DNA of 64,000 nt from NCBI GenBank assembly GCA_001770855.1, contig MESE01000057.1, positions 82,262-146,261 of the forward strand. Direction: 5' to 3'. Shown here piece by piece: positions 24,600 to 34,058 of the stretch. The DNA is from Burkholderiales bacterium RIFCSPLOWO2_02_FULL_57_36 (GTDB lineage: Bacteria; Pseudomonadota; Gammaproteobacteria; Burkholderiales; Burkholderiaceae_D). Made by a program: the position numbers and the translations under genes. The notes under the pieces are model-generated. The model saw only the letters and a program-made list of their open reading frames with translations. It made no database searches and was not told where the DNA came from. Within the stretch, counting starts at the first letter, position 1, and every line of letters begins with the position of its first letter.

Positions 24600-25002
24600 C
24601 TATTGAAGCCATGAAAAAAGAAGGGGATCGAATAGCAGATTACCATGCCTTGCGCTTATCAAAATGGAACTGTGCCACCGCCTCTTTACCGGTTTGTGTG
24701 CATCGGCACTTCCATGAAAAATATGCGCGGGCGGATAGCTTGATGAACCCACCATGTACATTTTTTGGAAAGTCGATCGCGCATCGCGAAAAACATCGCT
24801 TATTCACCTTCGCTAACTCCAAGCTTTCAATTTTAATTTCGCGCTGAGTTCTGTTACGCCGCGTCGGTAAAAAGCCTACAATCAGTAGAAAAATTCATTT
24901 GAAAATCCTCTTTTCATGCATGATACAAGTCTAATTACAAATCCAGTTCTTTTCCAGCATGCACTAAGCACCAGCCTGGACCAGACAAGGAAATAACTAC
25001 TA
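24600..25002. other. Intergenic region between divergent ATPase and kinase-GGDEF genes
   Basis: A 403-bp A+T-rich gap that should hold both promoters. The part next to the ATPase start (GATCGAATAGCAGATTACCA at 24627-24646) and the ~45 bp before the kinase start both recur in the broken duplicate (around 30703-30722 and 29990-30029). No gene is seen in it. Confidence 0.5.
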
Positions 25003-28000
25003 GTGGCTTATCAAAATGATATTCTGCTGCACGGAAAAGCAACGCTGGAGAAATCTCTCGCCGGCGAGGCCTTGTATCGCAGCGAAAAAACGCTGATCAC
25101 GCGTTGCGTCATGCCGGCCAGCGGCACCCGCGTGGTGTTCAAGCAGGCTTTCGGCGCCGAAGCCATCCGGCGCCTCAGACACGAAGCCGGCATTCTCGAA
25201 CGCCTGGCCGGCGTCGAAGGCGTCGTAAAAATCGCACCGGTCCCGACCCCGGCCAACACGCTGGCCATGCACGACGATGGCGGCATTCCGCTGTCTGAAC
25301 TGCTGCACAAGCAAAAACTGGCAATGCCCGACCTGCTCGAACTGGGCCGCGCGCTGGCACGCACGCTTGCCGGCGTGCACCGTGCCGGCGTGATCCACAA
25401 GGACGTTACCCCCTCCAACGTGCTCATCAGCGAGCCGGGATATACATCGACCCTGATCGATTTCAACATATCGAGCAGTGCAGCCGAAGAACGGCCCGGC
25501 TTCACGCACCAAAGCCATATCGCCGGCACGCTGCGCTACATGTCGCCCGAGCAGACCGGCCGCACCGGACGCCCGGTCGACCAGCGTGCCGACCTGTATT
25601 CGCTGGGCGTGCTGCTGTACGAGCTAGCGGTCGGGCACCCGCCTTTCGAGGGCGACGACTTTCTGGATCTGGTGCATGACCACCTGGTGCGCGTGCCCAC
25701 GCCGCCTGCCCAGATATCTTCCGAGATTCCACAAACGCTATCGGACATCATCATGCGGCTGCTGGAAAAGGAGCCCGACCGCCGCTATCAAACCGCCGAA
25801 GGCCTGGCCCAGGACTTGGCCCGCCTGCATGCGGCGCTGCTGCACGCCGATACCGTCGTCTTCCCGCTCGGTCAGCACGATTTCGCGCTGCGCCTGTCGC
25901 CGCCGTCGCGCCCGATCGGCCGCGATCGGGAACTCCTGACCCTGCAGCAGTCCCTGGACCAGGCGATCGAAGGCAAGACCCGCTGCCTGCTCATAGCAGG
26001 CGCACCCGGAGTGGGAAAATCCGCATTGATCAATGAGTTGCGACCGATGATCACGGCCCGGCGCGGCTGGTTTGTCGCTGCCAAGTTCGACCAGTACCGG
26101 CAAGACGCCCCCAAGGCGGCGGAAGATGTATTGCGGGCGCTGGGCCGCCTGCTGCTGGCCGAACCCGAGGATCAATTGGCGCTGCAGCGCGCGCGCATCC
26201 TGAAGGGCCTGGGTCTCAACGCCGGCCTTGGCCCGGCCTTGCTGCCTGAGTTCGTGCTGTTGCTGGGCGAGCAGCCTCGTGTCGAGGTGACTCAGCCGCG
26301 CGAGGCAGAGGCACGGATGCTCCAGGCCTGCATCGATCTGGTACGCAGCATCGTGACGCCGGAACGACCGGTCGTCATGGTGCTCGATGACATACAGTGG
26401 GCGCCGTCGATTTCGTTGCGCCTGCTCGACGCCATCATTACCGGCGCCGATCGCATCCCCGGCTTGCTGGTGGTCGGCGCCTATCGCAGCAATGAAGTCG
26501 ATGCGGCCCATCCTCTCAGTGCATTGATGGCGCGCTGGCACGAGTTCGGCGTTGCACCGCCCAGGATGCAGTTGGACAACCTGGCGCCATCGGACATCGG
26601 CACGCTGATCAGTCAGATGCTGCGCTTGCCGGCTGCCGAGGCGCACCGGCTGACTGCCTCCATCAACGAGCGCGCAGAGGGCAACCCCTACGACACGGTC
26701 GAGCTGATCAACGCCTTGCGCCAGGATGGCCTGCTGGTGCCGCACGATGGCGTGTGGAACTGGGACGCCGCGGCCATCCGCCGGTACGTCGGCGATGCAA
26801 GTGTGATTGACATTCTGAACCGCCGCATCGCCAAGCTCTCGGACGCAGCCCGCGATGTGCTGGAGGTCATCGCCTGTCTGGGCGGCGAAATCAAACCCGA
26901 TGTGCTGGAATGGGCCGGCGGATTGGACACCGATGAACTCGCCCGTTGTCTTGCTCCGTCGCTGGACGATGGCTTGCTGGTCACCGAGCAACACGACACG
27001 ACGTTGTTGCGTTTCCGGCATGACCGGGTGCAGCAAGCCGTTTTCGAGGGCATGAACCCGGCCACGCGATGCCGACAGCATTTGCGCCTTGCGCGCCGGC
27101 TGGCAAAACAGCAGGGTTCGGGCCATGCGGCCGCCGAGCAATACCTGCCGGCAATAGATGCCTTGGTCGATGAAGCCGAATGCCGCAGTGCGGTGGGCCT
27201 GTTCCAACAGGCCGCCGCCCGCTCGCGCGTGTTGAACTATGGCGTCACCGAACGCTTCCTGGCCGCTGCCATCCGTTTGATCAAGCGTGTGGAGAAGCCA
27301 TCCGACGCCGGCTTGCTGATGGCGCTGGCGATCGAGCAGCATACCGCGCTCTACGGCCTGGGTCGGCAGGACGAAGGCGACGCGGTCTATGCCGCCATCG
27401 TCGCGCGCTGCACCGATCCGATCGATCTGGCGGGGGTCGCAGGGGTACAGATCTATAGTCTGCTCAATCGCAGCCGGTATCCGGAGGCCATGGCGCTGGG
27501 CCTGAAGGTGCTGTCCGCGCTTGGATTGCAAAAACCGGACGATCTGCGTCCCGCCATCAAGGCGGGTGCGCAGCGTCTGATCAAATGGAACAGCGGGGAC
27601 GAGAAGCTGCGCGACTTCCAGCGGGCCGAAGCGGACGATCCCCGTGTACTGGCTTGTGCCCGGCTGATCCTGCCGACCTCCAACGCAGGCTATTACTGCC
27701 ATCCTGCAACAGGCGCCTGGGTGATTCTGGAGGCGCTGCGTCTTTGGATCGAACACGGCCCGTCCAAGTACCTGATCCCCAGTGCCAGTTGCTTGCCGTA
27801 CCTGTTGATGGGCGGGCCGCAGGATTACCGCGGCGCCTATTCGCTAGCCTGTCACATGGTGGCGATCAGCGAGGCCCGCGGCTATCGCCAGAGCGCATCG
27901 ATGGCGCGTCTTTTCTACTGCCTTGTCGCCGGCCATTGGGTCGAACCGATCGAAAACCTGATCGAGAAATGGCAGAAAGTGCGTGAAGAGCTGCTGCAGG

Positions 28001-29988
28001 TCGGCGATTTGACGCTGGTGTCCTCGACCTACTACTGCAGATACGACTTCCTGTTCGACTACGCTCCCACACTGGATGCCGCTGCCGACGAAGTGCGCGC
28101 CGGTCAGGCGTTTGCAGACCGTATGCGCAATGCGGACTTCAAACAACCCAGCATCCTGCGCCTCCAACTGAATCAGGCGCTACGCGGCGCGACCCGCACG
28201 CCGGGCAGCTTCTCCGACGACAGCTTCGATGAAGCAACCTTTGTGCAGCACATCGACGGTCCGGGAGACGTGGGATTTTACTTTAATATCGCGCGCGCCA
28301 TGTCGGCAGCCATCTTCGGCGACGCTGCGGCGCTGGCGAAACACGCCGCTCAAGCCATGTCGTTTTTGAGCCGCATCCCCGGCTATTACCTCTCCGCCAC
28401 GGCACACGTACTGCAAGCCCTGGCGCTGGCCCAGAAAGCCCGGACGCTGCCGGCAGACGAACGCACGCCGGTGCTCGAAGAACTGGACGCTACCTGCCTG
28501 CGCTGGCTGGCGCTGCGCGCCGAGGATGCACCGGCCAACTTTCTGCATCTGGTGCGCTGGATCGAGGCTGAGCGCGCATGGGCTGCCGGCGACGTCTGGG
28601 GAGCCGGCACGGCCTTCGACCTTGCCATGCATGAAGCCGCCCAGCGCCAGCGGCCCTGGCATCGCGCCCTGATCGTGGAGCACGCCGGACTGTTCCAGCT
28701 GGCGCAGGGCATGGAGCCCAGCGCCTACGCGTTGCTGAAGGAAGCCTGCGCCTTGTACGATGCCTGGGGCGCGGCAGGCAAGGTGCGCGAAATGCGGCGT
28801 GAGCATGAGGTCTTGCGCACCGGCGGCAACCTGCAACGCGCCAATGTGAGCATTAACAGCACCATCGTCGCCTATGACATGGTCGACATGCTGGCCGTGC
28901 TGCGCGCCTCGCAGGCGCTGAGCTCGGAGACCAGTCTTGCGCGCCTCACCGACTGCCTGGGCAAGGTGCTGGGCGCAATGACCGGCGCCACAGCAGTCCA
29001 GTTGCTGGTACGCCCCGATGATGGCCAGGGCTGGTTCGTGGCCGGTTCCTTGGGCAATGGCGCTGCTGCCGTGTCGGTGGAACAGGCCGGCGCGCGGGGA
29101 GAACTGGCACTGCCTGCCTTCCGCTACACCGAGCGCACACGCGAGAACCTGGTGCTCGACGACGCCCTGCAGGATGACCGCTTTTCCGGCGATCCGTACT
29201 TCGCCGGGATGGATCAATGCTCGCTGCTGTGCGCGCCGATCCTGAGCCACGGTGAATTGCGCGGGATCCTGATGCTGGAAAGCCGCCTGCGCCGAGCGGC
29301 CTTCAGTGCCGAACGGATGGACGCCATCATGCTGATCGCCGGCCAGATGTCGGTCTCGCTGGACAATGCGCTGCTCTATGCCTCGCTGGAGCGCAAGGTC
29401 GCCGAGCGCACCACCGCTCTCGAAGAAGCCAATCTGCGGCTGGAACAGATCAGCCATACCGATGCCCTTACCGGCCTGGCCAACCGCCGCTGCTTCGATG
29501 CGGCGCTCGATGCCGAATGGCTGCGCGCCAAACGCGCCTGTGTTCCATTGGGCCTGGCCATCATCGACATCGATTTCTTCAAGTTCTACAACGACCACTA
29601 CGGCCATCAGAGCGGCGACGCCTGCCTGCAATTCGTGGCCACGGTGCTGGCGACCGGCCGGCGCGGCGGCTCCGACCTGGTGGCGCGCTATGGGGGAGAA
29701 GAGTTCGTCATTCTGCTGCCGGATACGGACCTGGAGGGCTCATGGGTCGTCGCCGAACGGGTGCGCGCCGCAGTCGAGGCATTGCAGGAGCCGCATGTGA
29801 AATCCCAGCTCGGCATCGTCACGATCAGCGTCGGCGTCACCGCCTTTGTGCCCGGCGCAGACTCCACCGCAGGCCAATGGGTCGAACAGGCCGACGCGGC
29901 ACTGTACGAAGCCAAGCGAAGCGGGCGCAATCAGGTCACCAGGGCCACTGCCTCGTCACAACAGACACAACAGGGTGAGTTGAAGTGA
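25003..29988 (+). CDS. Ser/Thr-kinase-like / AAA ATPase / GAF / GGDEF signalling protein
   Basis: A 1661-residue cytoplasmic protein starting at GTG (AAGGAAA upstream). Residues ~15-280 are a protein-kinase fold with Lys47 in VVFKQ, HKDVTPSN at 132 and DFN (not DFG) at 153-155. An AAA/ORC-like NTPase follows (~305-560) with Walker A GAPGVGKS at 333 and Walker B VMVLDDIQW. A long helical repeat region like the TPR-type segment of MalT/kinase hybrids fills ~600-1280. GAF (~1290-1460) and a short coiled coil lead to a GGDEF domain (~1483-1646) with an intact GGEEF at 1564-1568. Most relatives end in a histidine kinase; here the output should be cyclic-di-GMP synthesis. The altered HRD and DFG motifs leave kinase activity open. 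A broken partial copy follows directly downstream. Confidence 0.88.
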   Translation: MAYQNDILLHGKATLEKSLAGEALYRSEKTLITRCVMPASGTRVVFKQAFGAEAIRRLRHEAGILERLAGVEGVVKIAPVPTPANTLAMHDDGGIPLSELLHKQKLAMPDLLELGRALARTLAGVHRAGVIHKDVTPSNVLISEPGYTSTLIDFNISSSAAEERPGFTHQSHIAGTLRYMSPEQTGRTGRPVDQRADLYSLGVLLYELAVGHPPFEGDDFLDLVHDHLVRVPTPPAQISSEIPQTLSDIIMRLLEKEPDRRYQTAEGLAQDLARLHAALLHADTVVFPLGQHDFALRLSPPSRPIGRDRELLTLQQSLDQAIEGKTRCLLIAGAPGVGKSALINELRPMITARRGWFVAAKFDQYRQDAPKAAEDVLRALGRLLLAEPEDQLALQRARILKGLGLNAGLGPALLPEFVLLLGEQPRVEVTQPREAEARMLQACIDLVRSIVTPERPVVMVLDDIQWAPSISLRLLDAIITGADRIPGLLVVGAYRSNEVDAAHPLSALMARWHEFGVAPPRMQLDNLAPSDIGTLISQMLRLPAAEAHRLTASINERAEGNPYDTVELINALRQDGLLVPHDGVWNWDAAAIRRYVGDASVIDILNRRIAKLSDAARDVLEVIACLGGEIKPDVLEWAGGLDTDELARCLAPSLDDGLLVTEQHDTTLLRFRHDRVQQAVFEGMNPATRCRQHLRLARRLAKQQGSGHAAAEQYLPAIDALVDEAECRSAVGLFQQAAARSRVLNYGVTERFLAAAIRLIKRVEKPSDAGLLMALAIEQHTALYGLGRQDEGDAVYAAIVARCTDPIDLAGVAGVQIYSLLNRSRYPEAMALGLKVLSALGLQKPDDLRPAIKAGAQRLIKWNSGDEKLRDFQRAEADDPRVLACARLILPTSNAGYYCHPATGAWVILEALRLWIEHGPSKYLIPSASCLPYLLMGGPQDYRGAYSLACHMVAISEARGYRQSASMARLFYCLVAGHWVEPIENLIEKWQKVREELLQVGDLTLVSSTYYCRYDFLFDYAPTLDAAADEVRAGQAFADRMRNADFKQPSILRLQLNQALRGATRTPGSFSDDSFDEATFVQHIDGPGDVGFYFNIARAMSAAIFGDAAALAKHAAQAMSFLSRIPGYYLSATAHVLQALALAQKARTLPADERTPVLEELDATCLRWLALRAEDAPANFLHLVRWIEAERAWAAGDVWGAGTAFDLAMHEAAQRQRPWHRALIVEHAGLFQLAQGMEPSAYALLKEACALYDAWGAAGKVREMRREHEVLRTGGNLQRANVSINSTIVAYDMVDMLAVLRASQALSSETSLARLTDCLGKVLGAMTGATAVQLLVRPDDGQGWFVAGSLGNGAAAVSVEQAGARGELALPAFRYTERTRENLVLDDALQDDRFSGDPYFAGMDQCSLLCAPILSHGELRGILMLESRLRRAAFSAERMDAIMLIAGQMSVSLDNALLYASLERKVAERTTALEEANLRLEQISHTDALTGLANRRCFDAALDAEWLRAKRACVPLGLAIIDIDFFKFYNDHYGHQSGDACLQFVATVLATGRRGGSDLVARYGGEEFVILLPDTDLEGSWVVAERVRAAVEALQEPHVKSQLGIVTISVGVTAFVPGADSTAGQWVEQADAALYEAKRSGRNQVTRATASSQQTQQGELK

Positions 29989-30029
29989 GTTCCAGCTCTC
30001 GCCTGAACCAGGCAAGAAAGTAGCTACCA

Positions 30030-30443
30030 GTGGCTTCTCAAAATGGCATTCCGTTGAGCGGCGACACACCCGTGGGTGAATCTCCGGCTGGTGATGTCTT
30101 GTATCGCAACGAAAAGACCGTGGTCACGCGTTGCGTGATGCCGGGCAGCGGCGAGCGCGTGGTGTTCAAGCAGGCTTTTGGCGCTGACGCGATCCGGCTC
30201 CTGCGTCACGAAGCCGGCATCCTCGAACGCCTGGCCGGCATCAAGGGCGTTGTGAAGATCGCACAGGTCCCGACCCCGGCCAACACACTGGCGTTCCACG
30301 CCGATGGTGGCATCCCGCTGTCTGAACTGCTGCGGAAGCACAAGTTCTCGATTCCCGACATGGTGGAACCGGGCCGTGCGCTGGCGCGAACGCTCGCAGG
30401 CGTGCACCGCGCCGGCGTGATCCACAAGGACGTCACGCCATCA
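30030..30443 (+). pseudogene. Truncated duplicate of the kinase-GGDEF gene (first ~138 codons)
   Basis: From the GTG at 30030 the frame matches the start of the 25003 gene codon for codon (VVFKQAFGADAIRLLRHEAG; ..GVHRAGVIHKDVTPS), and the ~35 bp before the start are also alike. Just after HKDVTPS the similarity stops at about 30443. The frame then continues into sequence copied from the opposite-strand ATPase gene, giving a 151-codon chimera with no later kinase motifs. Differences spread along the copy show the duplication is not recent. It is probably non-functional. Confidence 0.85.
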
Positions 30444-30601
30444 AAGTGGCTTTTCCGGTGCCGTTGGCGCCCAGCATGCCAATGATCGCCGATTTGTCAA
30501 TGTTGAAATCGGCTTGCAACTGAAATACGATTTTTCCGGAATTGTCCTTGGGTGTACGATTTTGTCAGTTGGTTGATACGCAAGAACGGGGAAGTGCTCA
30601 T
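30444..30601 (-). pseudogene. Truncated duplicate of the 5' end of the signature-less ATPase gene
   Basis: On the minus strand an ATG at 30601 begins MSTSPFLRINQLTKSYTQGQ, a close match to the start of the 23934-24599 gene. A small deletion near 30533 shifts the frame. The match resumes through NIDKSAIIGMLGANGTGK, read across the shift. It ends inside Walker A at ~30445, joined to the kinase fragment. The ~20 bases around 30703-30722 match the region upstream of the intact ATPase gene. Confidence 0.85.
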
Positions 30602-30759
30602 CGATCGGAACCCTGAATGGAAAAGAAAATTGCATTGTAAACGCACTGGCATTTCACCAAAGCATACTCGCGCGCAGCCGGCCGGTCGGATTCGCAAGGC
30701 GATCGAATAGCGGATTGCCAGTCCATGGAATTGCATGCCGAACCAATTGGCTTTACACG

Positions 30760-32781
30760 TTATAGGGGCGTCGGCTCATTGATGCCGTAGCCTTGCGCAA
30801 AATCCACGCCGAGTTTTTGCAGCTCTTGCATGATCGCCTTGTTTTCGACAAACTCGGCAATCGTCTGAATGCCCATGACGTGCCCGATACGATTGATCGC
30901 TTCCACCATCGCATGGTCGATCGGATTGTTGACCATTCCTTTTACAAAATTTCCGTCAATTTTAAGGAAATCCACAGGCAGGTTTTTAAGATAGGCGAAC
31001 GACGACATGCCGCTGCCAAAATCATCAAGCGCAAATAAACAGCCTAGCGCTTTCAACTCCTTGATGAAAACCACGGCTCTACTGAGATTGGAAATTGCCG
31101 ACGTTTCGGTAATCTCGAAACAAATTTTTCCGGCAGGAACTTCAAATAATGAAAACTGCTCGCGTATATATGAAAACAGATTTTCATCTCCAAGGGATGC
31201 ACCGGAGAGATTGATGGCAAAGCTTAGATTGCGTCTCCGATGCTCGGGTGTTTCAACATAGTGTTTAAAAGCCGTTTTTATTACCCATCGATCTATCGTC
31301 GGCATAAGATTGTATCGCTCTGCTGCCGGAATAAAGGCCATCGGCGGGATAACCTTGTCCTCTTCGCCACGCATGCGCAACAAAAGTTCGTAATGCTCGC
31401 TTTCTGAACTTTCTCCTTGCAGCGGGATAATTTTTTGCTTGTACAGCATCATTCTGTTTTCGTTCAACGCATTCTGTATACGTCCGACCCAGTTCATCTC
31501 GCCTTCGCGTTGTGCAAGTGCCCTGTCACCCGGGTGATATACATGAATGCGATTGCGGCCATGGTCTTTGGCCAGATAGCATGCGCCGTCAGCGAGGCTG
31601 AAGATATCGGCCAGTGTCAGTTCATCATTCCCGAAAGTGACCAAGCCGATGCTGACGCCGACGGAGAACATCTTGTCTTGCCAAACAAAGTGAAAATCAC
31701 TGACCGTCTTGCGCAATGTTTCGGCAATACGCGTCGCTGCATCGACACGGCAGTTTTCCAGCAAAACACCAAACTCATCGCCGCCCAATCGTGCCAGGAT
31801 ATCGCTTTGGCGCAGTTTCTCCTTGAGGACGCTGGTTAATTGCCGCAGCAACTCATCGCCTGCCACGTGACCGCAGGTATCGTTGACGATCTTGAATTGA
31901 TCAAGATCCAGATAAAGTATCGTGTGCTCCCTATCGTCAGAACGAGCGGTCGCCAACGCCAACTCGGCACGGCGCTCAAACTCGCGCCGGTTGAGCAGTC
32001 CGGTAAGCGAATCATGCGTCGCTTGATGGACTATTTTTGCTTGCTCACGCCGCTGTATATGGCCTGCCTCTCTAAGCGTCTCACTGAGAAATTCGAATTC
32101 GTATATTCCCTTGTAGTGCGGCGATTCGTTATTTTGAATAGACGCGATAATTGACTTGACCGGGTCCTGGATCACCCGCTTCAAGTAATAGACCAGGAGG
32201 AAGCTAATAAATACCAGGATGGCCCCCAGCGCTACATAAGTCCGCTGGACCTCGTTAATCAAGTCGGCATATATTTTCTTGTCCTTGATTAAAACAATGT
32301 GCCAATCCCACAGCTCAAATTCAAGGTGATGCAAGTAGTATGTTTTATCGGCGGTTTTTATCAAATTTCCTTGGCTTTCGCCGATTGCCTTTGCAAAAAG
32401 ATCGGGAGCTTTCGATGTCAAGCTGCTATTCAATAGCATCCTCTGATCATCGCCCGAATAAACTGCCACTTGCAAAGCCTGCTGCTGTGCGTATTCTTCA
32501 ATTTTTCCAAGCGTCATACCCTTTTGGACTCGGGCCGCGCTTTCACTGCCCGACAAGCCGGCGATTAACAATCCTTGCAGCGACGCATCGCAAAGATTGT
32601 AGATTTCACGAGAATTGCGTTTCAAGTCTTCTTGAATACGTTCGTCCGCAAATTGCGACACGGACCTGAGCACGATGGAATAAACGCCAACGCCGAGCAA
32701 GATCATTGAAATCAGGATTGGTATAACAATCCGGAAGTTCAGGCTACGCAGAAAGTTGAAAGAATGTGCTTTTATCTCCAT
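30760..32781 (-). CDS. Membrane-bound GGDEF-EAL cyclic-di-GMP protein
   Basis: About 673 residues from the ATG at 32781, which overlaps the end of the binding-protein gene by 10 bp. Helix 1 (~13-35) and helix 2 (~185-205) bracket a periplasmic sensor segment. A short linker leads to GGDEF (~265-425, intact [11 protein letters not shown]) and EAL (~440-670, with ELLLR at the EAL position, NLSGASL, EITET, DDFGSG and KIDGNFV). The GGDEF site looks competent for synthesis. The EAL-site change to ELL is common in active enzymes, so the net activity cannot be predicted. The overlap with a periplasmic binding-protein gene suggests that protein presents a ligand to the sensor domain. Confidence 0.9.
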   Translation of the reverse strand: MEIKAHSFNFLRSLNFRIVIPILISMILLGVGVYSIVLRSVSQFADERIQEDLKRNSREIYNLCDASLQGLLIAGLSGSESAARVQKGMTLGKIEEYAQQQALQVAVYSGDDQRMLLNSSLTSKAPDLFAKAIGESQGNLIKTADKTYYLHHLEFELWDWHIVLIKDKKIYADLINEVQRTYVALGAILVFISFLLVYYLKRVIQDPVKSIIASIQNNESPHYKGIYEFEFLSETLREAGHIQRREQAKIVHQATHDSLTGLLNRREFERRAELALATARSDDREHTILYLDLDQFKIVNDTCGHVAGDELLRQLTSVLKEKLRQSDILARLGGDEFGVLLENCRVDAATRIAETLRKTVSDFHFVWQDKMFSVGVSIGLVTFGNDELTLADIFSLADGACYLAKDHGRNRIHVYHPGDRALAQREGEMNWVGRIQNALNENRMMLYKQKIIPLQGESSESEHYELLLRMRGEEDKVIPPMAFIPAAERYNLMPTIDRWVIKTAFKHYVETPEHRRRNLSFAINLSGASLGDENLFSYIREQFSLFEVPAGKICFEITETSAISNLSRAVVFIKELKALGCLFALDDFGSGMSSFAYLKNLPVDFLKIDGNFVKGMVNNPIDHAMVEAINRIGHVMGIQTIAEFVENKAIMQELQKLGVDFAQGYGINEPTPL

Positions 32782-33923
32782 AGCGGCATGGCGGTAACGA
32801 TCTCCGGCGGTGCAACGGATTCTTTTTTCCCCTTCTGCCATTGCACGGTGGTCGCGAAGTGGCGCACTTGCTTTCCGGTGGCGTCCACCCCATACCTTCC
32901 GATGATCGTGATGGTGTCCAGGGAAGCCAGGACATCTCTCACTTTTGCCCGGTCGGTGCTTTTGGCTTTACGAATAGCCGATTCCAGAATCTGTCCTGCG
33001 GCATACGCATTCGCCGCATGATACGACGGCATTTTCCGATAGGCTTTGCTGAAAGCCGCGGCAAACTCTTTGGCGCCTGGAAAAGGAGAAGATGGCTCCC
33101 ATTGCGACGAAGAGAAGGTATAGTCCGCGTCATCCTTTAACACGTCATGAAATTTTTGTACTGCCGGACCAACCGTGGCGTAATATGCGCGCGGTGACCA
33201 GCCAGTGTTTTTCAGTGCGATTCGAGCGTTGATGGATTCATCCATGTGGCCACATACGATCAGTGCCTGCGCTCCCGATTGTTCCGCCCTCTTCACGATT
33301 TCATCCAGCGATTTTGCGTCTTTCCGGAATTCTTCAAAGAAAACGACATCCAGATCGAACCGCGTGGCCCAAGCTTTGGTGCCTTTCGCAATACTCCTGG
33401 AGAAGAGATCGTCGGCGGTAATGACCGCCACTTTGTCGAAGCCGTTGTTGACCAATACTTCCAGAAACCCGACGGTATATTTGCTCGCCGTGATGAACAC
33501 GCCAAACAGATATTTATATCCCTTTTGCCATAACACGTCGGCCGCTGCGCCGGACGCCAACAGAGGATAGCCGTATTGTTCAGTGACCGGCGCAACCGCT
33601 TCCGTGATATCGCTGGCGTAGGGGCCGAACACCAGATCGACCTTGTCCACCAGGATCAGTTTTTTGTATATCTCGCTTGCCGTTGCGGGATCACTTTTAT
33701 CATCGTAGACAACAAGGGTTACGCTCCTGCCTAAAATTCCGCCTCTTTTGTTGACATCGGCTTCCCACAGTTTGTACGCTTTCAAACTAAGATCGCCCAA
33801 CGCCGCATACTTGCCGGTTAATGCCATCGACAGTCCAATCTTGAGCGGTTCCGCGGAATGGGCTGAACTTGCAACGCCTGCCGTCGAGAACAAGAATATG
33901 ACTAAACTTAGTAGATAGCGCAT
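32772..33923 (-). CDS. Periplasmic branched-chain-amino-acid-type binding protein (LivK/Peripla_BP_6 family)
   Basis: About 383 residues from the ATG preceded by GAAGG. A signal peptide ([20 protein letters not shown]) ends near HSAEP. The mature part has the type I binding-protein fold ([47 protein letters not shown]). No permease or ATPase gene is beside it. Instead its stop overlaps the start of the GGDEF-EAL gene (TAA inside ATGGAGATAA). This marks it as a ligand sensor for the cyclic-di-GMP protein rather than a transport subunit. An amino acid or small amide is the likely ligand class, by family. Confidence 0.88.
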   Translation of the reverse strand: MRYLLSLVIFLFSTAGVASSAHSAEPLKIGLSMALTGKYAALGDLSLKAYKLWEADVNKRGGILGRSVTLVVYDDKSDPATASEIYKKLILVDKVDLVFGPYASDITEAVAPVTEQYGYPLLASGAAADVLWQKGYKYLFGVFITASKYTVGFLEVLVNNGFDKVAVITADDLFSRSIAKGTKAWATRFDLDVVFFEEFRKDAKSLDEIVKRAEQSGAQALIVCGHMDESINARIALKNTGWSPRAYYATVGPAVQKFHDVLKDDADYTFSSSQWEPSSPFPGAKEFAAAFSKAYRKMPSYHAANAYAAGQILESAIRKAKSTDRAKVRDVLASLDTITIIGRYGVDATGKQVRHFATTVQWQKGKKESVAPPEIVTAMPLWR

Positions 33924-34058
33924 GGAAACCTTCACAAGTACAAGTATCGTAAGGGCGCCTAATAAAATGATTCTGAATGCGTCGCGCTGCCTTGCCATCG
34001 GTAATTCGTCAGACGCTCTAGAAACAAGATACAAGTTCGCATGGGCCCATCAAGGTTT

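Noticed and set aside
25738..27756. 672-codon minus-strand open frame
   Set aside because: Antisense to the kinase/ATPase gene, no recognisable motif, composition typical of a shadow frame.
28180..29631. 483-codon minus-strand open frame
   Set aside because: Antisense to the GAF-GGDEF part of the 1661-residue protein; no motif.
32772..33923. Binding protein considered as part of a Liv amino-acid ABC transporter
   Set aside because: No permease or ATPase genes follow; the gene overlaps a GGDEF-EAL gene instead.
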